A stretch of DNA of 64,000 bases from DTU089 sp002440045 (GCA_937885695.1 CALABP010000055.1:1-64000), one strand, 5' to 3'; shown: positions 50,957 through 60,116, numbered from the stretch's first letter. Notes: generated by a model not told the origin, from the sequence alone. Translations and numbers: made by a program.

Positions 50957-52309
50957 TTGAGTTTGAAATTAAAAAAATCAATCTCGGCAATTCTTTGCAT
51001 ATGCCTTCTTTTTTCGGCGTCGGTTTGTGCGTTTGCCGCGAACAATGTTCCGTCAAGCGACGAATGGCTTGCGCAAAAAGAGGATATTTTTAAGCCCGAC
51101 GGCAAAATGAGCCTTACGCCCGGCGAAAAAGACGGTGACATTAATTTTTCGTGGGTAACTGTCGGCACAAACATAGCTTTTGAGCGCTTTGTTTACGGCG
51201 TTGACCCCGAGCTTTCAGAGCCGCTTGAAGCGGAGGTTACACCGCTTACAACATCTTCGTTTGTTTACACGGCAAACAGGGTTTCTCTTAAAGGTCTTGA
51301 CAGCGGAACATACTATTATAACTACACCTACAAAGGCGAGTGGCAGGGCGTTTCAAGCTTTAGAGTAGCTGATGCAAGTGACGGCTTTTCTGTAATGCTT
51401 TGCTCAGACCCGCAGCTTGGCCGCTCCGGAAGCGACAGCGACGAAGCCGTTCTTGACGACGCCTACGGGTGGGACCGCACCCTTAAAGCCGCAATGAAAA
51501 AATGCCCCGATATGAGCTTTATTCTTTGTGCGGGCGACGAGGTTAATATGGCGCTCAGCAAAAAGCAGTATAACGCGCTTCTTTACCCCGAAGTTTTAAG
51601 AAGTATTCCTGTTGCCGCCGCAGTCGGCAATCACGATTTTTATTCATCGCTTTATGACCTTCATTATAATAACCCCAACAAGAGCGACAAAGACCTTGCT
51701 TCACCCGGCGGAAACGGCTATTATTTTACATACGGCAACGCATTGTTTATTGTGCTTAACTCAAACAACTATATTGTTGAGGACCAGCGCGCAATAATCA
51801 ACACCGCTGTCAATTCTGCGCCGAACGCAAAGTGGCGCGTTGTTATGATGCACGAAAGCCTTTATTTTTCGGGTATGAAAGAAAAACATCAGAACAAGGT
51901 TGACTTTTTCACACCGCTTTTTGATGAATATAACATTGACCTTGTGGTTTCGGGTCACGAGCACGTTTATTCAAGAACAGCCCCGATGACCGCCGACGCA
52001 CCCGCCGAAAACGGCGTAACATACCTTGCGGTTTCAACCGCTTCGGGCTGTAACTTTGACAGCTATGACAGATGCGACAGCCGCATTGTTAAGTGCGAAA
52101 ATTTAAGCGAGCCGTCATATTCTGTGCTTGATTTCGGCGAGGACGAGATTAAAGTTAAATCTTATTACACCGATAAAGACGAGATTTTTGACGAGTTTAC
52201 GGTAACAAGGGTAGAAAAAAGCGATAATACCGAGGATTTTGTTTTTGCCGATTGGTTCGGAAGACTTATAAAAACAATTCTTGAAGCAATTGCGCTTATA
52301 TTTAAATAA
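50957..52309 (+). CDS. Secreted purple-acid-phosphatase-like metallophosphoesterase
   Basis: This 450-residue protein begins at TTG 50957, six nt past AGAGGTGG. It has a signal peptide ending near CAFAAN. A purple-acid-phosphatase N-terminal FN3-like domain (about 45-130) precedes the phosphoesterase: LCSDPQLG, LCAGDEVN, VGNHDF, VMMHES and VSGHEHVYSR. A C-terminal amphipathic tail ends the protein. It is co-transcribed with the preceding exported phosphoesterase. Together they would release phosphate outside the cell. Confidence 0.88.
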   Translation: MSLKLKKSISAILCICLLFSASVCAFAANNVPSSDEWLAQKEDIFKPDGKMSLTPGEKDGDINFSWVTVGTNIAFERFVYGVDPELSEPLEAEVTPLTTSSFVYTANRVSLKGLDSGTYYYNYTYKGEWQGVSSFRVADASDGFSVMLCSDPQLGRSGSDSDEAVLDDAYGWDRTLKAAMKKCPDMSFILCAGDEVNMALSKKQYNALLYPEVLRSIPVAAAVGNHDFYSSLYDLHYNNPNKSDKDLASPGGNGYYFTYGNALFIVLNSNNYIVEDQRAIINTAVNSAPNAKWRVVMMHESLYFSGMKEKHQNKVDFFTPLFDEYNIDLVVSGHEHVYSRTAPMTADAPAENGVTYLAVSTASGCNFDSYDRCDSRIVKCENLSEPSYSVLDFGEDEIKVKSYYTDKDEIFDEFTVTRVEKSDNTEDFVFADWFGRLIKTILEAIALIFK

Positions 52310-52327
52310 GAATACAGATTAACCGCG

Positions 52328-52364
52328 CAGCCGAAGGGTATAAAAGCCTTTCGGCTGTTGTTTT
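52328..52364 (+). terminator. Terminator after the phosphoesterase pair
   Basis: CAGCCGAAGGG pairs with CCTTTCGGCTG, followed by TTGTTTT. Confidence 0.8.
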
Positions 52365-52408
52365 ATGTTTTGACGGTGTAAAAGAATGGGCACAGCAAAA
52401 AAAATATC

Positions 52409-52437
52409 TTGACAAGTAACCGTTCGGTTGCTATAAT
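52409..52437 (+). promoter_or_regulatory. Promoter of the TetR/esterase operon
   Basis: A perfect TTGACA (52409-52414) is followed by 17 nt and TATAAT (52432-52437). The spacer is filled by a TetR-type operator. Confidence 0.9.
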
Positions 52438-52457
52438 TTTAGTGACCGAACGGTTAC
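52418..52457. promoter_or_regulatory. Paired TetR-type operators (autoregulation)
   Basis: AACCGTTCGGTT (52418-52429) and ACCGAACGGT (52445-52454) are inverted copies. Each is itself a palindrome ACCG-NN-CGGT. One sits between -35 and -10 and the other just after the start point, so the repressor should shut its own promoter. Confidence 0.88.
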
Positions 52458-52479
52458 AAAGAAACGGGAAGTGATAATT

Positions 52480-53097
52480 TTGGCAGGAAACACAAAGGAA
52501 CGCATTTTAGAAACGGCGCTTGAAATGTTTGCGCAAAGCGGATATTTGGGAACATCTATGAGCGACATTGCAGAAAAGCTCGGAATTACAAAAGGCGCTT
52601 TGTACAAGCACTACACAAGCAAGCAGGAGATTTTAGACAGCATTGTTGAGCGAATGAGCCGCTCTGACTTTGAGCGCGCCGAAAAATACGAAATGCCCGA
52701 AACAGAGCCTGACGGGCTTTCAAAAGAATATGTTGACGCGCCTATAGAAAACATTCGCGAATACAGCCTTTCGCAGTTTGATTATTGGACGAAAGAGCCG
52801 TTTTCGTCGAATTTTCGCAAAATGCTGACGTTGGAGCAATACCGCGACCCTAAGCTTTCAAAGCTGTATCACGATTATATTGCGACGGGGCCCGCCGAAT
52901 ATATGGCGGCGATTTTCAGAAAACTGACGGATTCGGACGAAGCGGCAACACAGCTTGCGCTTGAATTTTACGGACCGATGTTTCTTCTTTACAGCGTTTA
53001 TGACGGAACGAGCGATAAAGAAGGCGTCGCGCCGATTTTAGGTGCATATATCGACCGCTTTATATCCGAAAGAAATCTCGGCGGCAAGAAAATTTAA
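52480..53097 (+). CDS. TetR/AcrR-family transcriptional regulator
   Basis: This 205-residue protein has an N-terminal TetR HTH (ILETALEMFAQSGYLGTSMSDIAEKLGITKGALYKHY, about residues 8-45) and a helical ligand-binding domain. The TTG at 52480 is preferred to GTG 52471 because the GGGAAGTG site lies 6 nt before it. It is the first gene of a two-gene operon with the erythromycin-esterase-like protein, so that product is probably induced by the regulator's ligand. Confidence 0.92.
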   Translation: MAGNTKERILETALEMFAQSGYLGTSMSDIAEKLGITKGALYKHYTSKQEILDSIVERMSRSDFERAEKYEMPETEPDGLSKEYVDAPIENIREYSLSQFDYWTKEPFSSNFRKMLTLEQYRDPKLSKLYHDYIATGPAEYMAAIFRKLTDSDEAATQLALEFYGPMFLLYSVYDGTSDKEGVAPILGAYIDRFISERNLGGKKI

Positions 53098-53135
53098 ACG
53101 CCTTTTTCGGCGCGGTTTAAAAGGATAGACAAACT

Positions 53136-54416
53136 ATGAAAAAAATAAAAAAGCACACGGGGCTTATTGCGGCATTATGCGTTTTTTTGGCGCTGACAAT
53201 CACTGTTGCCGGCGCGGCGTGCATTTATTCGCGCTTCGGCGGCTTTGGGACGGGCGAATGCGCAGATACAACGGAGTTTTCAAAATACGCCGTCGATGTT
53301 TCAAAAATGTCAATACCCGAAGAAACGCAGATATTGGCGCTTGGCGAAGCGACCCACGGAAATAAAGAGTTTCAAAAGCTTAGGCTTGACGTGTTTAAAG
53401 TTGCGGTTGAAAAATACGGCGTGAGGGCGTTTGCTTTAGAGGGCGACTTCGGCGGATGCGAAAAAGTTAACCGTTATATAAACGGCGGCGACGGCACGGC
53501 GAAAGAAGCGCTTTCTGCAATCGGTTTTGCTATTTACAGAACGGATGAAATGGAAAGCCTTGTTGAATGGATGCGCGATTACAACAATACCGCAGAAAAC
53601 GGCGAAAAACTTCGCTTTTACGGCTTTGATATGGAGCAATATGCGTATAACTATTGCTATTTTCTTGAAGCGTTAAAGAACGAAAACGCAGATGTTTCCG
53701 AGCTTGAAAAAATATGGGACAGCGAAAAGAATGCTTATAAAGATGCATACACGTCAGAACAGTGCGCCGAGGTCATTGAAGCCGCAAAAAAGCAGCTGTC
53801 ACCTGAAAATGAAAAGGGGATTCATTTTGCAGATGTGCTGCTTCAAAATATTGAGCTTGGAAAGCATATGAAAGATGTCGGCGATATGAACGCCGTGCGC
53901 GACAGTATTATGGCTGAAAATGCTCTGTGGATTTTAAAGCAGGAACAGTCCCGCGGCAACAGCCGCATTATGATTTCGGGGCACAACAACCACATTATGA
54001 AGTGTGAAAACGGCGGCACGTCGGTGCTTGGCAGTCTGCTTTTTGAAAAGCTCGGCGGCGGTTATTATGCCGTCGGAACAGATTTTTATAAATCGGTCTG
54101 CAACTTGCCGAAAATGTATACGGGGAAACGGGTTGTTCACACCTTTTATTCATACGACCCGCTTGCAAAAGCCTCAAAGAAATGCGGTTTTGAAGAAAGC
54201 TTTCTTGATTTTTCAAAAGTCCCCGAAAGCTCTTCGCTTAATAAGTACATAGTAAACAATATTAATATGGGCTCTTTGGGCGAATCTTACAGCATTCTTA
54301 TGAGCTTTTTGCCGCGAAGCTATCGCGTTGTACGCATGCCGCAAAAAACATATGACGCTATGATTTTTGTCGGAAATGCCACGCCGATTGAAATTAATAA
54401 GCAGTCGGCGCAATGA
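53136..54416 (+). CDS. Erythromycin-esterase-family hydrolase, membrane-anchored
   Basis: This 426-residue protein has an N-terminal membrane segment (about residues 9-31). The Ere fold follows, with catalytic-site residues in LGEATHG (Glu71, His74), LEGDFG (Glu102) and ISGHNNHI. The family includes macrolide esterases EreA/EreB, but many members have other, unknown substrates. The membrane anchor and TetR control suggest a response to a small molecule at the cell surface. Macrolide resistance is a possibility, not a conclusion. Its end overlaps the rsgA region by 4 nt. Confidence 0.82.
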   Translation: MKKIKKHTGLIAALCVFLALTITVAGAACIYSRFGGFGTGECADTTEFSKYAVDVSKMSIPEETQILALGEATHGNKEFQKLRLDVFKVAVEKYGVRAFALEGDFGGCEKVNRYINGGDGTAKEALSAIGFAIYRTDEMESLVEWMRDYNNTAENGEKLRFYGFDMEQYAYNYCYFLEALKNENADVSELEKIWDSEKNAYKDAYTSEQCAEVIEAAKKQLSPENEKGIHFADVLLQNIELGKHMKDVGDMNAVRDSIMAENALWILKQEQSRGNSRIMISGHNNHIMKCENGGTSVLGSLLFEKLGGGYYAVGTDFYKSVCNLPKMYTGKRVVHTFYSYDPLAKASKKCGFEESFLDFSKVPESSSLNKYIVNNINMGSLGESYSILMSFLPRSYRVVRMPQKTYDAMIFVGNATPIEINKQSAQ

Positions 54417-54427
54417 GGAGAAGAAAA

Positions 54428-55417
54428 ATGGATGAAGTGCGTGCGAGAGTTGTCTCGCAGGAAAAAGGCATTTATAAAATCAGCGACGGAACAAATGAAA
54501 AAACGGCGACAGTCTCGGGCAAATACCGTTATGAAACAATAACGCTTTCAGACTACCCTGCGGTCGGCGATTATGTTGTTGCGCAATGGCCCAAAGACGA
54601 AAGCGGCGCGGTGATAACAGCGCTGTTCCCGAGAAAAAGCTGTTTTATAAGAAAAGCGGCGGGCAAAGAAAAACGCGAACAGGTTGTTGCCGCAAACATC
54701 GACACCGTTTTTATTTGTATGTCGCTTGACCGTAATTTTAATATCAGACGGTTGGAGCGCTACCTCTCAATTGCATATGAAAGCGGCGCTGAGCCGGTGG
54801 TGGTTTTAACAAAATCGGCGCTCTGCCCTAATGTCGGTGAAAAAACAGCCGAAGCTAAAAAAGCTGCTCCGAATACAGATGTGCTTGCCGTTTCATCGCT
54901 TGAGGGCGACTGTGAAGCGGTCTTAAAGTATATTGTACCCGGCAAAACAGTGGCTTTTATCGGCTCGTCGGGAGTTGGCAAATCAACCCTTATTAACACG
55001 CTTTCGGGCAGCGACAGCATTGCCACCGGCGCTTTGGGAAAGAATAGCAAGGGACGGCACACAACAACTCACAGGGAGCTTATTACGCTTTCAAACGGTG
55101 CTTTTGTTATCGACACACCCGGTATGCGCGAGCTTGGTATGTGGGACAGCGGCGACGGCATTGACAGCGCATTTTCGGATATTGAAAAGCTTTCGCAGAT
55201 GTGCCGCTATTCAAACTGCACCCATAGAAGCGAGCCGGGTTGTGCCGTCAGAAAGGCTTTGGAGGACGGCACTCTTGATATTGCCCGCTTAGACGCCTAC
55301 CGCAAGCTTATAGCCGAAAATTCTTATGCCGCCGATAGCAGTAAATATATGGAAGCGAAAAAAGCTAAGTTTAAAGAGATTTCCAAAATCAATAAATCGG
55401 CAAGAAAAAACAAATAA
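54428..55417 (+). CDS. rsgA: Ribosome small-subunit-dependent GTPase A
   Basis: This 329-residue circularly permuted GTPase assists 30S maturation. An N-terminal OB-fold (about 1-65) is followed by G4 (VVLTKSAL), G1 (GSSGVGKSTLINTL), G2/G3 (KGRHTTTHR; DTPGMRELG) and a C-terminal zinc knuckle (CRYSNCTH...GCAV). The ATG at 54428 follows GAGGAGAAG. It is placed directly behind the esterase gene and may be read from the TetR promoter, although its own promoter could lie inside that gene. Confidence 0.96.
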   Translation: MDEVRARVVSQEKGIYKISDGTNEKTATVSGKYRYETITLSDYPAVGDYVVAQWPKDESGAVITALFPRKSCFIRKAAGKEKREQVVAANIDTVFICMSLDRNFNIRRLERYLSIAYESGAEPVVVLTKSALCPNVGEKTAEAKKAAPNTDVLAVSSLEGDCEAVLKYIVPGKTVAFIGSSGVGKSTLINTLSGSDSIATGALGKNSKGRHTTTHRELITLSNGAFVIDTPGMRELGMWDSGDGIDSAFSDIEKLSQMCRYSNCTHRSEPGCAVRKALEDGTLDIARLDAYRKLIAENSYAADSSKYMEAKKAKFKEISKINKSARKNK

Positions 55418-55427
55418 TGATGAAAAA

Positions 55428-55469
55428 ACAGACGGCAACGCGTCAAAAACGGTGCCGTCTGTAATTTTT
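55428..55469. terminator. Bidirectional terminator between rsgA and the Gfo/Idh gene
   Basis: ACAGACGGCA / TGCCGTCTGT stem with A6 before and AATTTTT after. Confidence 0.88.
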
Positions 55470-55472
55470 GTG

Positions 55473-56546
55473 TTATTTAATTGTTACTTCCTTATGCGAA
55501 GCGGAGGAGTCGTATATTGCCTGCATAATTTTTGAAGTTTTAATGGCGTGAACAATGTCGTTTCTGTTGCGTTTGCCCTGCCTTACACATTCGGCAAAGT
55601 CAAGCACTTCGTCGCGGTGAATACCGTTGAAGTTAAAGTTGTATTCGGTGCGCGTGAGCATATCTTCTTTTGTCGAATAGAAAACAAAGCCCTCGCCGTA
55701 TTCAAGCCTTATGCCGCCTTTTGTGCCCATAAAGTCGATATATGTTTCGTCTTCAAAAATATTCTGCGCCCATGCGCCCGTAAAGCTTAAAACGGCGCCT
55801 TCTTTCATTCTTACAAGACCCGTTACCGAGTCGTCCACGTCATAAACGCCGTTTTCAATGTCGGAGCTGTCTTTTGCCCACATATTTTTGTAAACATAGT
55901 TTTTCATATCAACGCCGAGCTTTGAAAAGGCTTCGCCGCTTGCGGTTGCGGGGGTCGGCTCGTTAAGGCAATACATAATAAGGTCTATGTAATGAACGCC
56001 CCAGTCAATAAGCGAGCCGCCGCCGGATGACGCGAATGTTGTAAAATCGCCGCCGAGACCCGGGATTGAACGGTGCGCACGAAAGCTTGCATAAACGTGA
56101 TAAACCTCGCCCAATTCGCCGTCTGCTATCATCTTTTTAATATGGTTTACCGATTTTGAATAGCGGTTGCACACGCCGATTGAAAGAATGCGTCCTGTGT
56201 CATATGACACTTTAAGCATTTCTTCGGCCTCCGAAAGGATTCTTGCGGCGGGCTTTTCGCAAAGAACGTCTTTGCCGTGCTTCATAAAGTCGATTGAAAT
56301 TACAGAATGCATATCGTTGTGCGTGCAAACGGAAACCGCATCAAGCTCGGGGTCGTCAAGAATTTCGTGATAGTCGTAAACCGCCTTGCCGCAGCCGTAT
56401 TTTTCAACGCATTTGTCGGCGCGCTCGGGGATAATATCGCAAAAATATTTAATGTTTGCGACGGGGCTTTCAAGATATGCGGGAATGTGCGCCGAGTTTG
56501 CAATAGAACCGCAGCCGATAACAGCTACATTGATTTTTTCTTTCAT
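55473..56546 (-). CDS. Gfo/Idh/MocA-family oxidoreductase
   Basis: This 357-residue protein has an N-terminal Rossmann fold with VIGCGSIANSAHIPAYL and catalytic-site EKPAA (about residue 98). The C-terminal alpha/beta domain contains GGSLIDWGVHYIDL. Members oxidise or reduce sugars, inositols and related polyols with NAD(P). It is the last gene of a four-gene leftward operon beginning with a PI-PLC-like gene, which makes an inositol derivative one candidate substrate. Confidence 0.92.
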   Translation of the reverse strand: MKEKINVAVIGCGSIANSAHIPAYLESPVANIKYFCDIIPERADKCVEKYGCGKAVYDYHEILDDPELDAVSVCTHNDMHSVISIDFMKHGKDVLCEKPAARILSEAEEMLKVSYDTGRILSIGVCNRYSKSVNHIKKMIADGELGEVYHVYASFRAHRSIPGLGGDFTTFASSGGGSLIDWGVHYIDLIMYCLNEPTPATASGEAFSKLGVDMKNYVYKNMWAKDSSDIENGVYDVDDSVTGLVRMKEGAVLSFTGAWAQNIFEDETYIDFMGTKGGIRLEYGEGFVFYSTKEDMLTRTEYNFNFNGIHRDEVLDFAECVRQGKRNRNDIVHAIKTSKIMQAIYDSSASHKEVTIK

Positions 56547-56558
56547 AAAAAGCTCTCC

Positions 56559-57455
56559 TTATTTTACGTCGCTGAAAAATTCATTTATATATGCGTCAAT
56601 GTCCGCTCTCGTGCCCTTAAAAGGCCCGGGAGTTTCCATTTTTAAAGAAACCGTTGCGGTGGCATAAAGCAGTGCGGTTTTGATGTCGCTTGTCAGTCTT
56701 TCGTTGATATATGCCGCAAAGGTTGTGTCGCCGCGGCCCGTTCTGCCGCTTAAATTGCGCGCTCTTATCGGGCACGAATAAATTTCTTTGCCGTCATAGG
56801 CAATAACTTCGGTATTGTGAGTTATAAGAACTTCTTTTGCGCCCCACGAATAAAGCAGTTTTGCCGCTTCGCGCCTGTCTTTAAGACCGGTCATTATTTC
56901 CGCTTCGGCGGCGTCTGTTTTAAGGTAGGTGATGTAGGGGAGCATTTCTTTTTTCGTTTTCCAATCTTCAAAGAACATTTCGCCCGTTTCTTTGTCGGCA
57001 TGGCGCAAAAATCCCTGAACATCAACGGCGACAGCGCCTTTTTTTGAAAAATGCTTTATCATTTCATCGGGAAAATCGCCGTAAATAAGCCCTGCAAGGT
57101 GATATATTTTGCCGCACACGTCATCGGGAACATCTTCTGTTTTAAAGCTGTCGCCCAGTGAAAGACAGCGGCATTCGCGGCGTTCTTTGTCGGCGGTGAA
57201 ATATTTGTTTCTTATGGTTGTGGGGGTTTCGCAAAAAATAGGGTAAACGTCCTCGGCGGGAACAGTAAATTGCGAAAGGCGGTTTTCATCTTTTTTTGCA
57301 AGGCGTGTTATTGCGGCAACCTTGTGCCCCAAAGCATGCGCCGAAGCCGATGAAAAAAGCACCGCGCCGCCGCAGATGTGAACCTCGTTGTCAAGATGGT
57401 CTATGTTGTGATCCTCGGTTATGTGGCCGATTATGACCGAATCGTAATTTTTCAT
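56559..57455 (-). CDS. PfkB-family carbohydrate kinase
   Basis: This 298-residue ribokinase-fold protein has the N-terminal GHITEDHNID with GGAVLFSSASAHALG (substrate glycine pair). The C-terminal GRGDTTFAAYINERL is the catalytic-Asp motif, normally GAGD. It is separated from the Gfo/Idh gene by 12 nt. Substrate uncertain: sugars, nucleosides and inositol are all known for the family. Confidence 0.88.
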   Translation of the reverse strand: MKNYDSVIIGHITEDHNIDHLDNEVHICGGAVLFSSASAHALGHKVAAITRLAKKDENRLSQFTVPAEDVYPIFCETPTTIRNKYFTADKERRECRCLSLGDSFKTEDVPDDVCGKIYHLAGLIYGDFPDEMIKHFSKKGAVAVDVQGFLRHADKETGEMFFEDWKTKKEMLPYITYLKTDAAEAEIMTGLKDRREAAKLLYSWGAKEVLITHNTEVIAYDGKEIYSCPIRARNLSGRTGRGDTTFAAYINERLTSDIKTALLYATATVSLKMETPGPFKGTRADIDAYINEFFSDVK

Positions 57456-57467
57456 TTTTATTGCACC

Positions 57468-58154
57468 TCAAAGATTGTAGGTTTTAAGCTCTTCGCTGAC
57501 TTCGATGCCTGTGCCCTTGAATGCGTCTGTCGGGTCGAAATCGGTTGAAAGGTGAGTTGCTATAATGCGCACGTCTTTGTAGCGCGCTTTAAGCTCTTTT
57601 GCGATTTTCACATTCATATGCGGGCCTTTAAAGCCCTCGGGCTTTGAAAAATCGCCGAGCACACAATCCGTACCCTCAAAGCACCATGGAATGTTGTCGT
57701 TATAAACTGAGTCGCCCGTGTAGCAAAGAGTTTTGTCGCCGCATATTTTAATTGCAAGGTCGGGGACGGTGTGTTTCATATCTTTAAAAGAAAGCTTCAT
57801 TGAGCCTAAAGATACATCTGCACCGTCAAAAACGTTTATAACGTTAAAATTCCTGTGCGAAAAAAGTATTTTGTACCATTCGCTTTCTTCAAAAGCCGTG
57901 TATATGTTAAGGGTTGTGTTTGTTTCTTCAAGCGCATATCTCAACGGCAAAAGGTCGCTTGTGTGGTCATAGTGAAGATGCGAAATGAAAATACCGCCGA
58001 GATTTTTTAAATCGACTAAAGAAAGAAGCCTTGAAAGCGTGCCCGAGCCCATATCGAGCAAAAGCGAATCGCCGCCGTTTTTTACAAGATAGCCGCTTGC
58101 GGCGCCGCCCGCTTTGGGGTAGGGGCCGTATTTTCCGAGAACGGTCAGCTCCAC
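57468..58154 (-). CDS. MBL-fold metal-dependent hydrolase
   Basis: This 228-residue metallo-beta-lactamase-fold protein has the metal motif SHLHYDH (about 79-85), LDMGSGTL before it and CYTGDSVY (Asp ligand), ending with IATHLS. It resembles the RNase Z/phosphodiesterase branch, with compact size. The start is GTG, overlapping the end of the PI-PLC-like gene. It probably cleaves a phosphodiester, which would fit a cyclic phosphate made by a PI-PLC. That link is inference. Confidence 0.88.
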   Translation of the reverse strand: MELTVLGKYGPYPKAGGAASGYLVKNGGDSLLLDMGSGTLSRLLSLVDLKNLGGIFISHLHYDHTSDLLPLRYALEETNTTLNIYTAFEESEWYKILFSHRNFNVINVFDGADVSLGSMKLSFKDMKHTVPDLAIKICGDKTLCYTGDSVYNDNIPWCFEGTDCVLGDFSKPEGFKGPHMNVKIAKELKARYKDVRIIATHLSTDFDPTDAFKGTGIEVSEELKTYNL

Positions 58155-59044
58155 AAAAGACCCTCCTCAAACTCTTTTTCCTTGCCTTCTTTTACGTTGC
58201 CCTTTAAAAGGTTGAGCTTTAAAATGGCTTCGCATTTCATATAATCTTCGGTCATAAAGTCGCCTGCTATGATGTTTGCACAGCTTAAATAATACCAGTT
58301 GTCGGCAATGGCTTTCATCATATCTTTAAAATAAAGGCGCGTTTCTTTGTCAAGCTTTCTCGGCGTTGTTATGCCGACCTTTGTGCCGAGGTTCGGCGTC
58401 AGCTGAGTCTGGAACCAGAAAAGACCGTCGGTCGAATTTGACTCAAAAAAGCTTAATGCCGATTTTGCATAGTCCGCGGCATAGCTGCCGTTAAGCTTTT
58501 TATCCCACGGCAAAATTTGCTCGCAGTTTTTGCTGTAGGCGTATTCTTCGTTGTCGTTTATAAGGATATAGCGCTTTCCCGCTTTTCTTATATCGCCGAT
58601 TGTTACGTCGTTAATGTGCGTAAAGTCGCAAAAAGCGTATTTTTCGGGCTCTATATATTCGCTTAAAAGTGCGTCAACCTTTTCTTTGGGCGCGTTAAAG
58701 GTAAGCGTAACGGGACCGAATTTTTGCGGATAATATTCGCGTATATCCAAAAGGAAAATTTCCGTCGGAAAGCTGTCCATTGCTTTTCTTATATCGCTTA
58801 AAGCGTTTTCAAGCCTGTCGCCGTTTGTAACGCCGTGGGCTATGACTATGTTGCCGTTTTTGTCGGTGTTAAGTCTTAAACAAAACTGCCTTATGCCGTA
58901 AATAATCTGTGTAAGCAAGGTGTCGTCCTGGCAACAGGCGAGCGGCGGCATTTTATAGCTGCCCGCATTGTGAGAGCCGGGAATTACAAGCTGTGTAAGC
59001 TTTACATCGTCTTTAATATAAGACATCCAATCGGTGTATATCAT
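58145..59044 (-). CDS. Phosphatidylinositol-specific phospholipase C-like protein without signal peptide
   Basis: This 299-residue TIM-barrel protein has the PI-PLC X-domain pattern LVIPGSHNAGSY (first catalytic His), GIRQFCLRLNTDKNGNIVIAHG (Arg and second catalytic His) and FLLDIREYY. The residue after Phe in GIR-F-x-LR is Cys where Asp is normal. No signal peptide is present, unlike secreted bacterial PI-PLCs, so it would act inside the cell. I chose the ATG at 59044, which follows AAGGAG. It heads the operon. Confidence 0.83.
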   Translation of the reverse strand: MIYTDWMSYIKDDVKLTQLVIPGSHNAGSYKMPPLACCQDDTLLTQIIYGIRQFCLRLNTDKNGNIVIAHGVTNGDRLENALSDIRKAMDSFPTEIFLLDIREYYPQKFGPVTLTFNAPKEKVDALLSEYIEPEKYAFCDFTHINDVTIGDIRKAGKRYILINDNEEYAYSKNCEQILPWDKKLNGSYAADYAKSALSFFESNSTDGLFWFQTQLTPNLGTKVGITTPRKLDKETRLYFKDMMKAIADNWYYLSCANIIAGDFMTEDYMKCEAILKLNLLKGNVKEGKEKEFEEGLLWS

Positions 59045-59081
59045 AAGCGTCTCCTTCTGTTTGAAAATTTTTACCGAATAT

Positions 59082-59110
59082 ATTATAGTATATTGAGTTA
59101 TCGGTGTCAA
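59082..59110 (-). promoter_or_regulatory. Promoter of the PI-PLC/MBL/PfkB/Gfo operon
   Basis: On the minus strand, a perfect TTGACA (complement of 59105-59110) is followed by 17 nt and TATAAT (complement of 59082-59087). Confidence 0.88.
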
Positions 59111-59179
59111 CAAAATAGGGGCGGCGGCAAACGCTCACGGTTTAGAAAAAAAGGCGGTTTTATTGTGCACTTTTTTTAA

Positions 59180-59215
59180 AACAAAAACCGCCGAAGGCTT
59201 TTCCTTTCGGCGGTT
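59180..59215 (-). terminator. Terminator of the leftward gene at 59235-60116
   Basis: Read leftward, AACCGCCGAAAGG pairs with CCTTCGGCGGTT, followed by TTTGTTTT. Confidence 0.85.
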
Positions 59216-59234
59216 ATATATAACATTTCGAGCA

Positions 59235-60116
59235 TTACATTCCGAGCATCGACATCAAAGAGCTTTTCTTTTTTTGCTTTTTCGGTTTGTATACGGGCGG
59301 GTTTTCAAGTCTCATTCTCGCGCTTTTGCTTGAAGCAAGATATTTAATGACCTCTTCAACCGGCTCTGCCATGGTGTCGCTGAAATATGGCTTTGCGTTT
59401 TCAAGAAGCGCGGGCTCCTGTGCTATAGAGCCGAGGATTGTAACCGCAACAAGACTTTGTGTGTCGTTTGTGCCGTCTTCGTATATTTCGTTAAGCAGGT
59501 TGAAAAGCTTGCGCATTTTTACTTTGTCGTTTTCTCTTATAATATCAAGAACGACCTTGTTGCCGTGGTTTACAAAGAAATCTTCGGCAAGAAATTCGCC
59601 GTATTCTTCAATGTTTCTTTTGTATTCATCGCGAAGCGCAGGGCAGATGTTTGAAGTGAAACGGCTGCCAAGGGTATTTGCGTCATAAGACACGGCGCCG
59701 CTTTTTGCTTTTGCCTTTGAAACGGGCGTGGGAAGCTTTTTGCCCGCCTGAAGCGCGCGTTTTGACGAGAAGGTGTTTGTGATTGTTTCGCAAAACTCGC
59801 CGCAGATGTATTTAACGTCGCTTTCTTCGTATTCGTCAAGGTCCAAAAGCGAAAGAGATGCGCGCGTCATATCGTCGTCGGGCGTGTCGCTTTCATCGGC
59901 GGTTGCGGTGAAAAGCGCTATTTTTTCGTTTTCGTATTCTATTCTTATTCTGCCTTTTTCGCCGCGATACATAATTATGCTTTTGTTGCCCGAAACAGAA
60001 ACGGGCAAAGCGGGCGGCAAAACGCCTTCGGGATATTCGACCTTAAAGCCGAAGGAGGAAACCGTGCTTTCGATTTCGCTGATGATTATTTCAAGTGCGT
60101 GTTTTAATTCAAGCAT
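59235..60116 (-). CDS. Unrecognised conserved-looking cytoplasmic protein
   Basis: This 293-residue protein with a GAGGT site before ATG was not recognised. The N-terminal half is alpha/beta (helix, then strands SGNKSIIMYRGEKGRIRIEYENEKIALFTA). The C-terminal half is helical (VVLDIIRENDKVKMRKLFNLLNEIYEDG), with a basic tail KPKKQKKKSS and final SMLGM. No signal peptide, membrane span or metal motif is visible. It is transcribed alone, with its own terminator. Confidence 0.75.
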   Translation of the reverse strand: MLELKHALEIIISEIESTVSSFGFKVEYPEGVLPPALPVSVSGNKSIIMYRGEKGRIRIEYENEKIALFTATADESDTPDDDMTRASLSLLDLDEYEESDVKYICGEFCETITNTFSSKRALQAGKKLPTPVSKAKAKSGAVSYDANTLGSRFTSNICPALRDEYKRNIEEYGEFLAEDFFVNHGNKVVLDIIRENDKVKMRKLFNLLNEIYEDGTNDTQSLVAVTILGSIAQEPALLENAKPYFSDTMAEPVEEVIKYLASSKSARMRLENPPVYKPKKQKKKSSLMSMLGM

